This document shows, one piece after another, positions 54,227-62,805 of a stretch of DNA of 64,000 bases. The DNA lies in the NCBI RefSeq assembly GCF_030056705.1, contig NZ_JASHIC010000016.1, positions 124,001 to 188,000 of the forward strand, in the 5' to 3' direction. The translations under genes were made by a program, and so were the position numbers. Below the pieces are notes generated by a model, which saw only the letters and a program-made list of their open reading frames with translations, did no database searches and was not told the origin of the DNA. The first letter of the stretch is position 1. Each line of letters starts with the position of its first letter. Origin of the DNA: Flectobacillus longus. GTDB lineage: Bacteria; Bacteroidota; Bacteroidia; Cytophagales; Spirosomataceae.

Positions 54227-54240
54227 TTTCTTTTATAGCT

Positions 54241-54708
54241 ATGATAAAAACCCTCTTCCTCGGACTCTTTGCAATGTTGTCAACAATGGCTTGTACGCAT
54301 AAATCCATATCACCCTCAAAAGTTATCCACAATCAGAACAAGGTATGTGGAAAAGTCACTTGGGTATCTGGCAATCAAATGCCGTCGCCCGACCGCCCTC
54401 CTCGTATTCCAAAAGGTATTCAACGAGAGGTATTGGTTTATGAGCTTACCAATCTCAGACAAGTAACACAGGTCAATGGCTTTTACTCAAATATCAAAAA
54501 CAAACTGATTATCAGCACGTTAACAGATAAAAATGGAGATTTTTGTCTAGAATTACCAGAAGGAAAGTATTCAATCATGGTACGTGAAGAGGGAAAAGGT
54601 CTGTGGGCAAATATCTTTGATGGCGAAGAAAACATTTTTCCTTTTGAGGTAAAAAAAGAGAAAAACGAGCCAATCAATTTTGTGATTAACTATCAGGCAG
54701 CCTATTAA
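54241..54708 (+). CDS. Lipoprotein with transthyretin-like (carboxypeptidase regulatory) fold
   Basis: 155 residues from the ATG at 54241; the longer frame starts at TTG within the ftsY terminator. Signal with lipobox TMAC (C18). The mature part starts KVCGKVTWVSGNQMPSPD and continues with TLTDKNGDFCLELPEGKYSIMV (about 100-120, in pieces), a pattern of CarboxypepD_reg-like or Ig-type domains. Function unknown; it converges on glnS, separated by a perfect terminator. Confidence 0.7.
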   Translation: MIKTLFLGLFAMLSTMACTHKSISPSKVIHNQNKVCGKVTWVSGNQMPSPDRPPRIPKGIQREVLVYELTNLRQVTQVNGFYSNIKNKLIISTLTDKNGDFCLELPEGKYSIMVREEGKGLWANIFDGEENIFPFEVKKEKNEPINFVINYQAAY

Positions 54709-54714
54709 TAGCAA

Positions 54715-54766
54715 CAAAAAAGTGTGGATAAGTGAGTTATTAACATCACTTATCCACACTTTTTTG
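54715..54766. terminator. Bidirectional terminator with TTATCCACA arms
   Basis: 21-bp perfect stem (54715-54735 with 54746-54766), loop of 10, A/T runs outside, between the converging lipoprotein gene and glnS. Confidence 0.9.
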
Positions 54767-54793
54767 TCAATTTATTCTTTGGCAAAATTAAAA

Positions 54794-56479
54794 TTATTTA
54801 TTCTTTTCTTTTGCCCAAGCATCTTTCAAACCAACGGTTCTATTGAAAACTAATTTATCTTCAGTAGAATCTTTGTCTAAACAATAATACCCTTTACGGA
54901 TAAATTGATAGTTCTTTCCTAACTCAGCTTCTTTTAGGCTTGGCTCCACTAATACATGATCCAAGATAGTTAATGAATCTGGATTAATGAATTTCTTGAA
55001 GTCATCCCCTACTTGTGAAGCATCTTCCAATATCAACAAACGGTCGTAAATACGTACCTCTGCTGGTACCGCATGCTGTGCAGACACCCAGTGAATTGTT
55101 CCTTTTACATGAATACCAGAGGTATCTGAACCCGAGCGACTTTCTGGAATATAAGTACAGTGTATTTCGGTAATATTTCCGAATTCATCTTTTACAAAAT
55201 CTTCACATTTTACAATGTATGCACCTTTCAAGCGAACCATTAGGCCAGGTCCCAAACGGAAGAATTTCTTTGGAGGAACTTCCATGAAGTCTTCACGTTC
55301 GATATATACTTCACGACAAAATGGTACATCACGATGACCACTGTTGGTATCTTCTGGGTTATTTTCAACCTGAAGCATTTCAACTTGTCCTTCTGCATAA
55401 TTGGTAATCACTAACTTGATTGGGTCAAGCACTGCCATTACACGTGTTGCTACTTTGTTCAAGTCCTCACGAACACAGAACTCTAATACTCCAACATCAA
55501 TGAGATTATCGCGTTTGGCTACCCCAATTTTATCACAGAAATTACGAATCGAAGCAGGCGTATATCCACGACGACGCAAACCCGAAAGAGTTGGCATACG
55601 TGGATCGTCCCAGCCAGAAACCGTTTTTTCTTTCACTAATTGCAACAAACGTCTTTTACTCATTACTGTATGAGTAAGATTCAAGCGAGCAAACTCGTAT
55701 TGATGAGAAGGGAAAGTATCTAATTTTTCGATAAACCAATCATACAACGGGCGGTGCACATCAAACTCCAAAGTACAAATCGAGTGAGTAATTTTCTCAA
55801 TCGAATCTGATTGCCCGTGAGCAAAGTCATACATTGGATAAATACACCATTTGTCGCCAGTACGGTGGTGTTTTGCTTTTTTGATACGGTACATCAACGG
55901 GTCACGCATGTGCATATTAGGATGCGCCATATCAACTTTGGCACGAAGCACTTTGGCACCGTCTTCAAATTCACCGTTTTTCATACGCTCAAATAAGTCG
56001 AGGTTTTCCTCAACCGAACGATAGCGATAAGGACTTTCTTCACCAGGAAGGTTAGGATTTCCTTTTTGAGCAGCAATCTGTTCAGATGTTTGGTCGTCTA
56101 CATACGCCAATCCTTTTTTGATTAGCTGTACTGCAAGCTCATATAACTGGTCGAAATAGTCAGAAGCATATAGCTCATTTTCCCAATCAAAACCTAACCA
56201 ACGCACATCAGCCTTGATAGACTCTACATACTCTGTATCTTCTGTTACAGGGTTGGTATCATCAAAGCGAAGGTTTGTTTTTCCACCAAACTTGTCGGCC
56301 AAACCAAAGTTCAAGCAAATAGATTTGGCATGACCAATGTGCAAATAACCGTTAGGCTCGGGAGGGAAACGAGTGTGTACACGACCACCATTTTTTCCTG
56401 ATGTAATATCTTCCTCAACGATTTGTTCGAGAAAATTAGCGGGAATTCGCTCTTGTGATTTTTCTTTTTCTTCTGTCAT
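54794..56479 (-). CDS. glnS: Glutaminyl-tRNA synthetase
   Basis: 561 residues, class I. It has the HIGH motif ([14 protein letters not shown], about 41-54) and KMSKS-like VMSKRRL (about 269-275), and two C-terminal anticodon beta-barrels. It charges tRNA-Gln directly, so Gln-tRNA is probably not made only by transamidation. Length fits the family (about 550). No promoter is convincing upstream. Confidence 0.96.
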   Translation of the reverse strand: MTEEKEKSQERIPANFLEQIVEEDITSGKNGGRVHTRFPPEPNGYLHIGHAKSICLNFGLADKFGGKTNLRFDDTNPVTEDTEYVESIKADVRWLGFDWENELYASDYFDQLYELAVQLIKKGLAYVDDQTSEQIAAQKGNPNLPGEESPYRYRSVEENLDLFERMKNGEFEDGAKVLRAKVDMAHPNMHMRDPLMYRIKKAKHHRTGDKWCIYPMYDFAHGQSDSIEKITHSICTLEFDVHRPLYDWFIEKLDTFPSHQYEFARLNLTHTVMSKRRLLQLVKEKTVSGWDDPRMPTLSGLRRRGYTPASIRNFCDKIGVAKRDNLIDVGVLEFCVREDLNKVATRVMAVLDPIKLVITNYAEGQVEMLQVENNPEDTNSGHRDVPFCREVYIEREDFMEVPPKKFFRLGPGLMVRLKGAYIVKCEDFVKDEFGNITEIHCTYIPESRSGSDTSGIHVKGTIHWVSAQHAVPAEVRIYDRLLILEDASQVGDDFKKFINPDSLTILDHVLVEPSLKEAELGKNYQFIRKGYYCLDKDSTEDKLVFNRTVGLKDAWAKEKNK

Positions 56480-56922
56480 AATACCAAATAATCAAAACGT
56501 TGATAGCCCCAAAGGACTACCTATTTTTAGTAAGAATACCGTGTAATTTTAGTTGATGGATATAGATGCAAGCATCATGCGATAGGCAAGATTAGAAATA
56601 TACAATTTTGAAGAAATCCTCAACCTGCCAATCTTTGTCTCTGTAAGCTTTCTTTTTACTTACACTTCCATGCTGAGTTTGCTTTATAAATCTGTAACAA
56701 ATCATTTTGAAAAGGACAAATACCCCGTTGAATAAATTTGTATTAAATACGAATTTACACATTTTTATGAAATGGGAGAAACAAAAATCACATTCCTCGA
56801 ATAATCCTGTCGAGTGATGAATTCCTGCCAACAATTCTGCCTGTGAGAAGTTATGAATGATATGCTCAAACGCCAACGCGTTTCTGCAAGTCATTTAAGT
56901 GTTTTTTAACATTATCAATTTC
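56480..56922. other. Intergenic region glnS / TIGR03643 gene
   Basis: 443 bases. A minus-strand frame of 100 codons lies at 56592-56894, but with no recognisable domain and unbiased composition, so it is probably not a gene. No RNA or repeat element was recognised. It may include decayed sequence. Confidence 0.45.
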
Positions 56923-57207
56923 ATGAAAAAAATCATATTAAGCGAACAAGACATAGACCGTATAATTGAGATGGCATGGGAAGATCGTACGCCTTTTGAT
57001 GCCATTTTAGAGCAATTTGGACTAAAAGAACAAGAGGTAATAGAGTTAATGCGAAAAGAAATGAAACGTTCCTCTTGGAAAATGTGGAGAGAGCGTGTAC
57101 AAGGTCGAGCCACCAAACATCGTGTCAAAAGTACAATTTTAAAGGGGCGCTTTAAATGTGATTTACAAAGGAGTATATCGATGAACAAAATTTCGAAAAG
57201 AAAGTAA
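56923..57207 (+). CDS. TIGR03643 family protein
   Basis: 94 residues from the ATG at 56923 (the frame's first GTG is 24 bases upstream). The segment DIDRIIEMAWEDRTPFDAI followed by EVIELMRKEMKRSSWKMWRERVQGRATKH is the pattern of this small family, with a helix-turn-helix-like core and a basic end. Members are often near cryptochrome/photolyase genes; none is visible here. Function unknown. Confidence 0.75.
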   Translation: MKKIILSEQDIDRIIEMAWEDRTPFDAILEQFGLKEQEVIELMRKEMKRSSWKMWRERVQGRATKHRVKSTILKGRFKCDLQRSISMNKISKRK

Positions 57208-57340
57208 TTTTATGGACAAAATTGCGTTTAACTGCTTCTATATCAAATACACTCATTTCGTTTGAGCAAAATATTATAGGTTTTTCAATAAGATTATACC
57301 GTTTAATAGAAATTTTATTTTACAAAATTCCTTTTCTGTA

Positions 57341-57378
57341 AAATTTCTTAGAAATTTACCAGAAAGTCTGTAACTTTG
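57341..57378 (+). promoter_or_regulatory. Palindrome and -7 box before the second lrp gene
   Basis: AAATTTCT-T-AGAAATTT (57341-57357) is a perfect 8-bp palindrome around one base, placed where the -33 region would be. TAACTTTG (57371-57378) is the -7 element. A binding site for this Lrp protein is plausible but unproven. Confidence 0.5.
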
Positions 57379-57506
57379 CTTTCTATTTCTTCTCCTTACT
57401 GAGAAACAGACTCAAATCAGAAGTAAAAGATTTTGAACGGCTTAGATTGTACTGTCGAGCAATCTAGTAAAAATTCAAAATTTATCCATACTAAACTCCT
57501 AATAAG

Positions 57507-57977
57507 ATGAGTGCAATTAAACTAGACCAGATAGACCATAAGGTTCTGGAAATTCTTCAACAGAACGCCAAAATTACTAACGCCCAACTTTCAAAAGAAA
57601 TTGGTCTTTCGCCAGCGCCTACCCTCGAACGTGTAAAAAAATTAGAAACATCTGGCATTATTCAAAGTTATCATGCTCAATTAAATAGAGATAAAGTTGG
57701 CTTGGGAGTTACAACTTTTGTTACAGTTTCATTGACAGGGCACAAAAAACAAGTTACTGAATCATTCGTACATCAGATCAATGATATTCCAGAGGTTATC
57801 GAATGCCATCACGTAACAGGATCGGGTGACTTTTTATTGAAAATTATTGCTAAAGATATTTCTTCATACCAAAAGTTGATGCTTGAAAAAATCAATGAAA
57901 TAGAAGAAGTTGCTGGCACCCAAACGATGGTAATTCTTTCTACTTTCAAAGAAAGTAAGGTGTTGCCTATACCTTGA
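57507..57977 (+). CDS. Lrp/AsnC family transcriptional regulator (second copy)
   Basis: 156 residues: winged HTH (about 5-60, NAQLSKEIGLSPAPTLERVKKL) and RAM domain (about 65-150, with HHVTGSGDFLLKI). Differs from the regulator at 23006 in the recognition helix, so it should bind another site. The promoter contains the AAATTTCT palindrome. The terminator at 58001-58040 follows. It converges on bshC. Confidence 0.9.
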   Translation: MSAIKLDQIDHKVLEILQQNAKITNAQLSKEIGLSPAPTLERVKKLETSGIIQSYHAQLNRDKVGLGVTTFVTVSLTGHKKQVTESFVHQINDIPEVIECHHVTGSGDFLLKIIAKDISSYQKLMLEKINEIEEVAGTQTMVILSTFKESKVLPIP

Positions 57978-58000
57978 AAAACTTCTTCATAACAGTCATA

Positions 58001-58040
58001 CAAAAAGCGCGAACCCTTCGAGAAAGGCTCGCGCTTTTTG
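58001..58040. terminator. Terminator after the second lrp gene
   Basis: 12-bp stem CAAAAAGCGCGA / TCGCGCTTTTTG (58001-58012 with 58029-58040), with A/T runs at both ends, so it may be bidirectional. Confidence 0.8.
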
Positions 58041-58049
58041 TTATTACAC

Positions 58050-58075
58050 GCTTTAGGTATAAAGCCGTAGGCATT
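58050..58075 (+). repeat. Dispersed repeat copy (GCTTTAGG...AAGCCGTAGGCATT)
   Basis: 22 of 26 bases match 40529-40554. Related words lie at 25817-25834, 25904-25921 and, inverted, at 61987-62009. It is located at a gene end beside bshC. Confidence 0.6.
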
Positions 58076-58101
58076 CAGCACTCTCAATTCAGTATTTATA
58101 C

Positions 58102-59646
58102 TTACTCTACTATCGTGTAATAGCTAAAATCGAGTGCATCGAAGGTATTGAGCAATGTTGAGATAAATTCAGAATTGTTAAGCGAAAAATTCAGGAGATT
58201 TTCGACACGTTCTTGCGAACTACCATTAGGAAATAGTTTGTGTTTGAGCCCCAACAACTGATTTACTTCTGTTTCATGATTACGCTCTTCGGCTTTTTTC
58301 AAGCGTTTTTCTAAATGGTCAAGGCTATTCAAGAGCTTTTGTTGCTCACCTTTAACAGCTCCTTCCAAAGTTTTGTCGATTTTGATAGCTTTGGCGAGTA
58401 TTTCTTCAAAAATCACTGAAAATGTCTTTCCTTCTTCTGCTAAACTCAAAGAGTTTTCCGAATGCTTTTCAACAAAGTTTTTACGTAACGTTATTTCATC
58501 TTGAAATAATTCATCGATAGATAAATCTAATTTTTCTATTTTTTTGGTCGATGCCTTATTAACAACCAGAGCAAAATTGCGTGGCATCAAGATAGGAAAT
58601 GTTACACCATAATAATCAAAAGCACCTTTCAATTGTAGCCAATAAGGTACTTCGGATGGGCCACCGATATAGGCTAGATTTGGTAAAATAACCTCTTCAT
58701 ATACAGGGCGCAACACTACGTTTGGACTAAAATGTTCTGGTTGAGATTCGAGTAAAGCAAGTATTTCTTCTTCAGAAAACTGAAGCTCTGTATTCAATAC
58801 TTTATAAATACCCTCTTCTTTTACGATACGCTCACGAACGCCGTTAGACAAATAGAAGAAGTTGATTTCGCGAGGGGCAATTTGGGTTTTATATCCTAAA
58901 CTTTCGAGCGTATGAGAGGTTGCCTGTACTTTAGCAAAAGCCGAATGATTCAATAAATCATCTTTGATAATTGGGGAGAACAAAGTCTTTAACTGGCGGT
59001 CATCTGCATCTATACAAATCAATCCTTCTGCACCAAATAGCTCTTGAATATAACATCGTACAGCATCGCTTAAGGTTTCTTTTTCAAGATAAGCGCTTTT
59101 AAATACCTCTGGACAGTCAGTAAACTCATTGATTAGTGCTTCAAGCTCTTTAGGATTCATTCTTCCTACCGCTCCTTTTTGTTCGGTATTCCATTCGTAT
59201 TTTTTCCCAAACAACGAAAAATGGTTGATTTCCGCAAAATCATGGTCTTCAGTAGCCATCCAATATACAGGCACAAAGTTGTAGTCAGGATATGCTTTCT
59301 TCAATGATTTAGCCAAATTGATAACCGTAATCATCTTATAAACCACATAAAGAGGCCCTGTAAAGATATTCAGCTGATGTCCAGTTGTAACGGTAAAGGT
59401 ATTAGGTTGTGCAAGAATATCTAAATCTGGCTGAATTGTTAGGTTTTGGTATTGTTGTTTTAATACCTCTACAAGTACTTTTCTGTTTTCGTCAGAAAAA
59501 GATTTTTGTTCTATTTGCTTCGCAAAACCCTCCAAATTAGGAAAGTTACCAGAATACTCGGCCAAAGCAGAAGCTTGGTCCATATAATCAAGAAAGAGCG
59601 CTGAAAATTGATTGGTTTGTCTTAAAGGTAGTCTATGTACTTGCAT
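58102..59646 (-). CDS. bshC: Bacillithiol synthase BshC
   Basis: 514 residues. It is the putative cysteine-adding enzyme of bacillithiol synthesis. The core has VTTGHQLNIFTGPLYVVYK (about 84-102) and VPVYWMATEDHDFAEINHF (about 119-137), both diagnostic, and a coiled coil (about 425-480) that forms the dimer. Bacillithiol is made by many Bacteroidota. bshA and bshB are not in the window. Confidence 0.94.
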   Translation of the reverse strand: MQVHRLPLRQTNQFSALFLDYMDQASALAEYSGNFPNLEGFAKQIEQKSFSDENRKVLVEVLKQQYQNLTIQPDLDILAQPNTFTVTTGHQLNIFTGPLYVVYKMITVINLAKSLKKAYPDYNFVPVYWMATEDHDFAEINHFSLFGKKYEWNTEQKGAVGRMNPKELEALINEFTDCPEVFKSAYLEKETLSDAVRCYIQELFGAEGLICIDADDRQLKTLFSPIIKDDLLNHSAFAKVQATSHTLESLGYKTQIAPREINFFYLSNGVRERIVKEEGIYKVLNTELQFSEEEILALLESQPEHFSPNVVLRPVYEEVILPNLAYIGGPSEVPYWLQLKGAFDYYGVTFPILMPRNFALVVNKASTKKIEKLDLSIDELFQDEITLRKNFVEKHSENSLSLAEEGKTFSVIFEEILAKAIKIDKTLEGAVKGEQQKLLNSLDHLEKRLKKAEERNHETEVNQLLGLKHKLFPNGSSQERVENLLNFSLNNSEFISTLLNTFDALDFSYYTIVE

Positions 59647-60010
59647 AATGAGCGATGCCCCATCGGGCTTTTCTATAAATATCTTCTAATGGTTGATTGA
59701 ATGGAGTATTGTCTTGGATAGAAAACAAAACCTAACTTCATACTAACGCAAGGTTTGTGGAGTTCGTTCTTTTAAAGTTTGATGTTTTTCTGAACACCAC
59801 CAAATTATCGACCAATAACATATTAAAAACCTTGAAATGAATTATTTCAGTCCTTACTGATCTATATATATTGAGTATATTTGTATAACACTTGTTGAAA
59901 AACCGCCCTCTTCAAGCCGATTGCCCGCAACATAGCCAATGTCCTTCAAAAAGGAATAGGCACAAAATTTGCTTGTTTTTCCTTACGCTAATACATACGC
60001 AATCCTCGTC
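59647..60010. other. Divergent intergenic region bshC / porP
   Basis: 364 bases. TATATTTG (59876-59883) could be a -7 box for the PorP gene, but no TTG is at the expected distance. AGGCACAAAA near 59957 echoes the intergenic repeat word. Nothing else recognised. Confidence 0.4.
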
Positions 60011-61048
60011 ATGCAAAAATTTATACTTTTCTTGATAGCAAGTTTATTTTGCTATAACCTAAGTGCCCAACAAAACCCTCAATACAGTCAATATATGATG
60101 AATACCTATCTGATCAACCCCGCAGTGGTAGGTATTGAAGATTATACCGATATAAAGGTCGGCTATCGCAATCAGTGGACAAATTTTGAGGGTGCACCCA
60201 CAACATACTATCTAACAGCACATTTTGCGCTAGATAAGCCCGACCGTACCAGTACTGGTCCAACACCCTACATCAGCAAAACCATTCGTCGTCCTATTAC
60301 ACCCTCACGCCAATATAGTGGTAAGCCACGTGTGCCAGGGCATCAGGGCGTAGGTATTTCGCTAATATCTGACAATATGGGTCCTAGCTCACAAATAAGT
60401 CTTTTGGGAAGTTATGCCTATCATATTCCTGTAACAGGGCATTCAAAATTAGCGATTGGAGCATCAGGTGGGGTGACACAATATACTTTAGATTTTTCTA
60501 ATTTACAGGTAAAAGTAAATCCCGATCCTGCAATTATGGGAGGTGGCAAAATTACGGCAATTCAACCCACTATCAACGTAGGGGCGTGGTATTATTCGAT
60601 GAATTACTATATCGGGATATCTGCCAATCAACTACTTTTTGAAAACTATAACCTCAAACCTACTGGCGATAACTCTTCTACTTATTCTTGGGTAGGTAGC
60701 GTTTTTCCTCACTATTTTCTTTCGGCTGGTTATAGATTCGATGCTACTGACTATTGGACGGTGATGCCTTCGGTATTGGTCAAAAAAGTTAATTTAGCTC
60801 CTGTGACTTATGACGTAAACCTAAAAGCTATGTATGACAATCGTTTTTGGATTGGTGCATCTTATCGCAACAAAGATGCTTTTGTAGGTTTGGTAGGCTT
60901 TAATATTAGTTCTCTTTTGAATATTGGTTATTCGTATGACTTTACTTTATCTGACATCAATCAACGCTCTAGAGGCTCACATGAGATTGTGATTGGGGTT
61001 ATGCTAAATAATAGGCATAAAATCCTTTGTCCTCAAAATTTATGGTAA
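60011..61048 (+). CDS. PorP/SprF family membrane protein
   Basis: 345 residues from the ATG at 60011 (signal peptide MQKFILFLIASLFCYNLSAQ). The mature start NPQYSQYMMNTYLINPAVVG and later GVGISLISDNMGPSSQ are typical of PorP/SprF, outer-membrane barrels with type IX secretion, often paired with a large adhesin-like partner for gliding. No partner or gld/por core genes are here, so this is a lone copy. Anchoring of exported proteins is the likely role. Confidence 0.88.
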   Translation: MQKFILFLIASLFCYNLSAQQNPQYSQYMMNTYLINPAVVGIEDYTDIKVGYRNQWTNFEGAPTTYYLTAHFALDKPDRTSTGPTPYISKTIRRPITPSRQYSGKPRVPGHQGVGISLISDNMGPSSQISLLGSYAYHIPVTGHSKLAIGASGGVTQYTLDFSNLQVKVNPDPAIMGGGKITAIQPTINVGAWYYSMNYYIGISANQLLFENYNLKPTGDNSSTYSWVGSVFPHYFLSAGYRFDATDYWTVMPSVLVKKVNLAPVTYDVNLKAMYDNRFWIGASYRNKDAFVGLVGFNISSLLNIGYSYDFTLSDINQRSRGSHEIVIGVMLNNRHKILCPQNLW

Positions 61049-61052
61049 CAAG

Positions 61053-61086
61053 ATGGCTTGCTTAATATTGTAAAAAGGCAAGCCAT
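61053..61086 (+). terminator. Terminator after porP, inside the end of the next gene
   Basis: 9-bp stem ATGGCTTGC / GCAAGCCAT (61053-61061 with 61078-61086), then TTTCTTTTT. It overlaps the last codons of the converging gene at 61062. Confidence 0.7.
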
Positions 61087-61415
61087 TTTCTTTTTGTCAA
61101 ATATCCTAAATTCTCATCTTCTCGATAGGCTTCTCTTTCAAATATTATTTGATGATATGCCTGATTATGGGTCATTCCCTTCAATCGATTCACACCATAA
61201 TTAATCAGATACCATAGGTAAAAAAATACAATTCCTAATTCGACTTGTTGGCGCAGATGAATTCTTTCGTGATTGACCAATATCTTGGAAGGATTGCCTT
61301 TTTGAACCAATATAAAAGGAAAAAGTGCCATACCTGACACTTGCAGATAAGGCACTATTAACAATATATATCCTTGTCTTAAATGAAAACTAATAGCCGT
61401 TTTAGGAGAAGACAT
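61062..61415 (-). CDS. Small protein with an HExxH zincin-like motif
   Basis: 117 residues from the ATG at 61415 (the longer frame starts at TTG). Contains H49-E50-R51-I52-H53 and a downstream FEREAY with E93 and E95, the spacing expected for a gluzincin-type third ligand. Hydrophobic stretches at about 14-36 and 61-74 flank it, so it may be membrane-associated. Proteins with NHERIHLRQQ are common in Bacteroidota but I know of no assigned function. It shares its strand with nuoA. Confidence 0.65.
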   Translation of the reverse strand: MSSPKTAISFHLRQGYILLIVPYLQVSGMALFPFILVQKGNPSKILVNHERIHLRQQVELGIVFFYLWYLINYGVNRLKGMTHNQAYHQIIFEREAYREDENLGYLTKRKWLAFLQY

Positions 61416-61459
61416 GGTAAATTGGATTGAGCATATTAGGTGAATACTCAAATTTTATA

Positions 61460-61924
61460 TTAAGAATATTTCTTATTGATTGCCTCATATTTACTAATGG
61501 GCACAGGCGACTTAAATTGCGGTTCTTGCACCTCTGGGCGTACCCAATCCAAATGCCCTTTTATCCACGCATAAGCCAAGCCTAATATTAAAATTCCTAC
61601 AAAAATAAACATTTCGACTATGGCAAACCACCCCCACAGCCCATCTGTAGAATTGTTTAGCGTTTCGTTTCCAAAAACCGTTGCCCACGGAAATAAGAAA
61701 ACTAATTCTAAATCAAATAGCACAAACAACAACGCAATCACATAAAAACGAATGTTAAAACGGACGTTGGCATTACCATCAGGTTCTTCTCCAGACTCGT
61801 AAGTAGTCAGCTTTTCAACATTCGGACGATTGGGTCTTAATAGTTTTGCCACAAAAAGAATCACTGCTGTAAACACTATCGCAGTGATAATAAACAATAA
61901 AATATAGCCAAATTCACTAAGCAT
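61460..61924 (-). CDS. nuoA: NADH-quinone oxidoreductase subunit A
   Basis: 154 residues with three membrane helices (about 5-28, 62-84, 98-120). The segment YESGEEPDGNANVRFNIRFY and the acidic helix FDLELVFLFPWA are diagnostic of NuoA. It stands alone, followed by the HExxH gene after 44 bases, while nuoD is at 51171. So complex I genes are scattered here. Confidence 0.95.
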   Translation of the reverse strand: MLSEFGYILLFIITAIVFTAVILFVAKLLRPNRPNVEKLTTYESGEEPDGNANVRFNIRFYVIALLFVLFDLELVFLFPWATVFGNETLNNSTDGLWGWFAIVEMFIFVGILILGLAYAWIKGHLDWVRPEVQEPQFKSPVPISKYEAINKKYS

Positions 61925-61986
61925 CTTATAACAAATTAGAAAAGCAATTGAAACACATTAGGACTAACAAACAGTATCTGTGGTAT

Positions 61987-62009
61987 GCCGAAAGCCTAAG
62001 GCTCAATGC
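61987..62009. repeat. Dispersed repeat copy (inverted)
   Basis: GCCGAAAGCCTAAGGCTCAATG and following base resemble, in reverse complement, the GGCTTTCGGCATTAAGCT word of 25817-25834. It lies in the gap upstream of nuoA, just past the DedA stop. Confidence 0.5.
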
Positions 62010-62013
62010 TTTT

Positions 62014-62634
62014 TTATGACTTATTCCTTATATTAAAATAACCTTTGACAACAGTAAAAGTTGTGATTACCAAGAAAAACAAAATGACATAATGTACATA
62101 ATTGATAATCCAAGGAAACTCGATACCAAACCAATAACCCCCTCCTACTAACGAGACTACCCAAACGGCTCCGCCAACGATATTAAGGAAAAGATACTTG
62201 GGATAATTCATCTTACTAATACCTGCCAAAATCGGTGCAAAGGTACGGATATATGGTAAGAATCTACTGATAATTAAGGCTTGGCTGCCGTATTTTTCAA
62301 AGAAATCCTTTGTGGCATCCAAGTGTTTTCTTTTAAAGTACCAAGTGTCAGGTCGATGTTCTAAGGTAGTCCCAAAATATCTACCAAACAAAAAACCCGT
62401 TAGCGAGCCTATTACTGCCGCCAAAAACAAGTATAAAATCACAGTTGTAATAGGATAAAGCAAAAGTTTGCTTCCTACAAAAATACCTGTCAAAAATAGA
62501 AGGTAATCGCCTGGTAGAAAAAAAGCGAAAAATAGGCCATTTTCAGCATATACTACAAAAGTAATAGCAAAGAGTCCTGCATTAATAATCTCTTTTGAAT
62601 CGGAGAGATATTTAATTATTTGAGTTATATCCAT
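62014..62634 (-). CDS. DedA family membrane protein
   Basis: 206 residues, with four to five hydrophobic segments and the family motif FLPGDYLLFLTGIF (about 38-51) and RFLPYIRTFAPILAGISKM (about 120-138). DedA proteins are proposed to be phospholipid or undecaprenyl-phosphate flippases. Length and motifs are complete. It lies on the same strand upstream of nuoA. Confidence 0.9.
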   Translation of the reverse strand: MDITQIIKYLSDSKEIINAGLFAITFVVYAENGLFFAFFLPGDYLLFLTGIFVGSKLLLYPITTVILYLFLAAVIGSLTGFLFGRYFGTTLEHRPDTWYFKRKHLDATKDFFEKYGSQALIISRFLPYIRTFAPILAGISKMNYPKYLFLNIVGGAVWVVSLVGGGYWFGIEFPWIINYVHYVILFFLVITTFTVVKGYFNIRNKS

Positions 62635-62805
62635 GGATAATTCTTACAACAAGCCTACACAACACTTAAAATCCAGTTTCTGCTATTGATTAGCTAGTTC
62701 AATAGCCTCGACAAATTAGACTTATTTTTACAATTTTTCGTTGTGTATGGATTAAAACTTCATTAGGAAATATTCAATCCATGCCCTAGTTTTTATGTTC
62801 GAGGT

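Noticed and set aside
54323-54758. Three perfect TTATCCACA words (DnaA-box consensus) at 54323-54331, 54723-54731 (inverted) and 54750-54758
   Set aside because: Two are the arms of one terminator stem and so not independent, the third is in a coding region, another copy is inside crtD (8832-8840), and there is no AT-rich unwinding region or dnaA/dnaN gene. Not enough for an origin.
56592-56894. 100-codon minus-strand frame between glnS and the TIGR03643 gene
   Set aside because: No recognisable domain, no promoter or hydrophobic pattern, and composition like noncoding sequence. Could be a decayed gene but I cannot support it.
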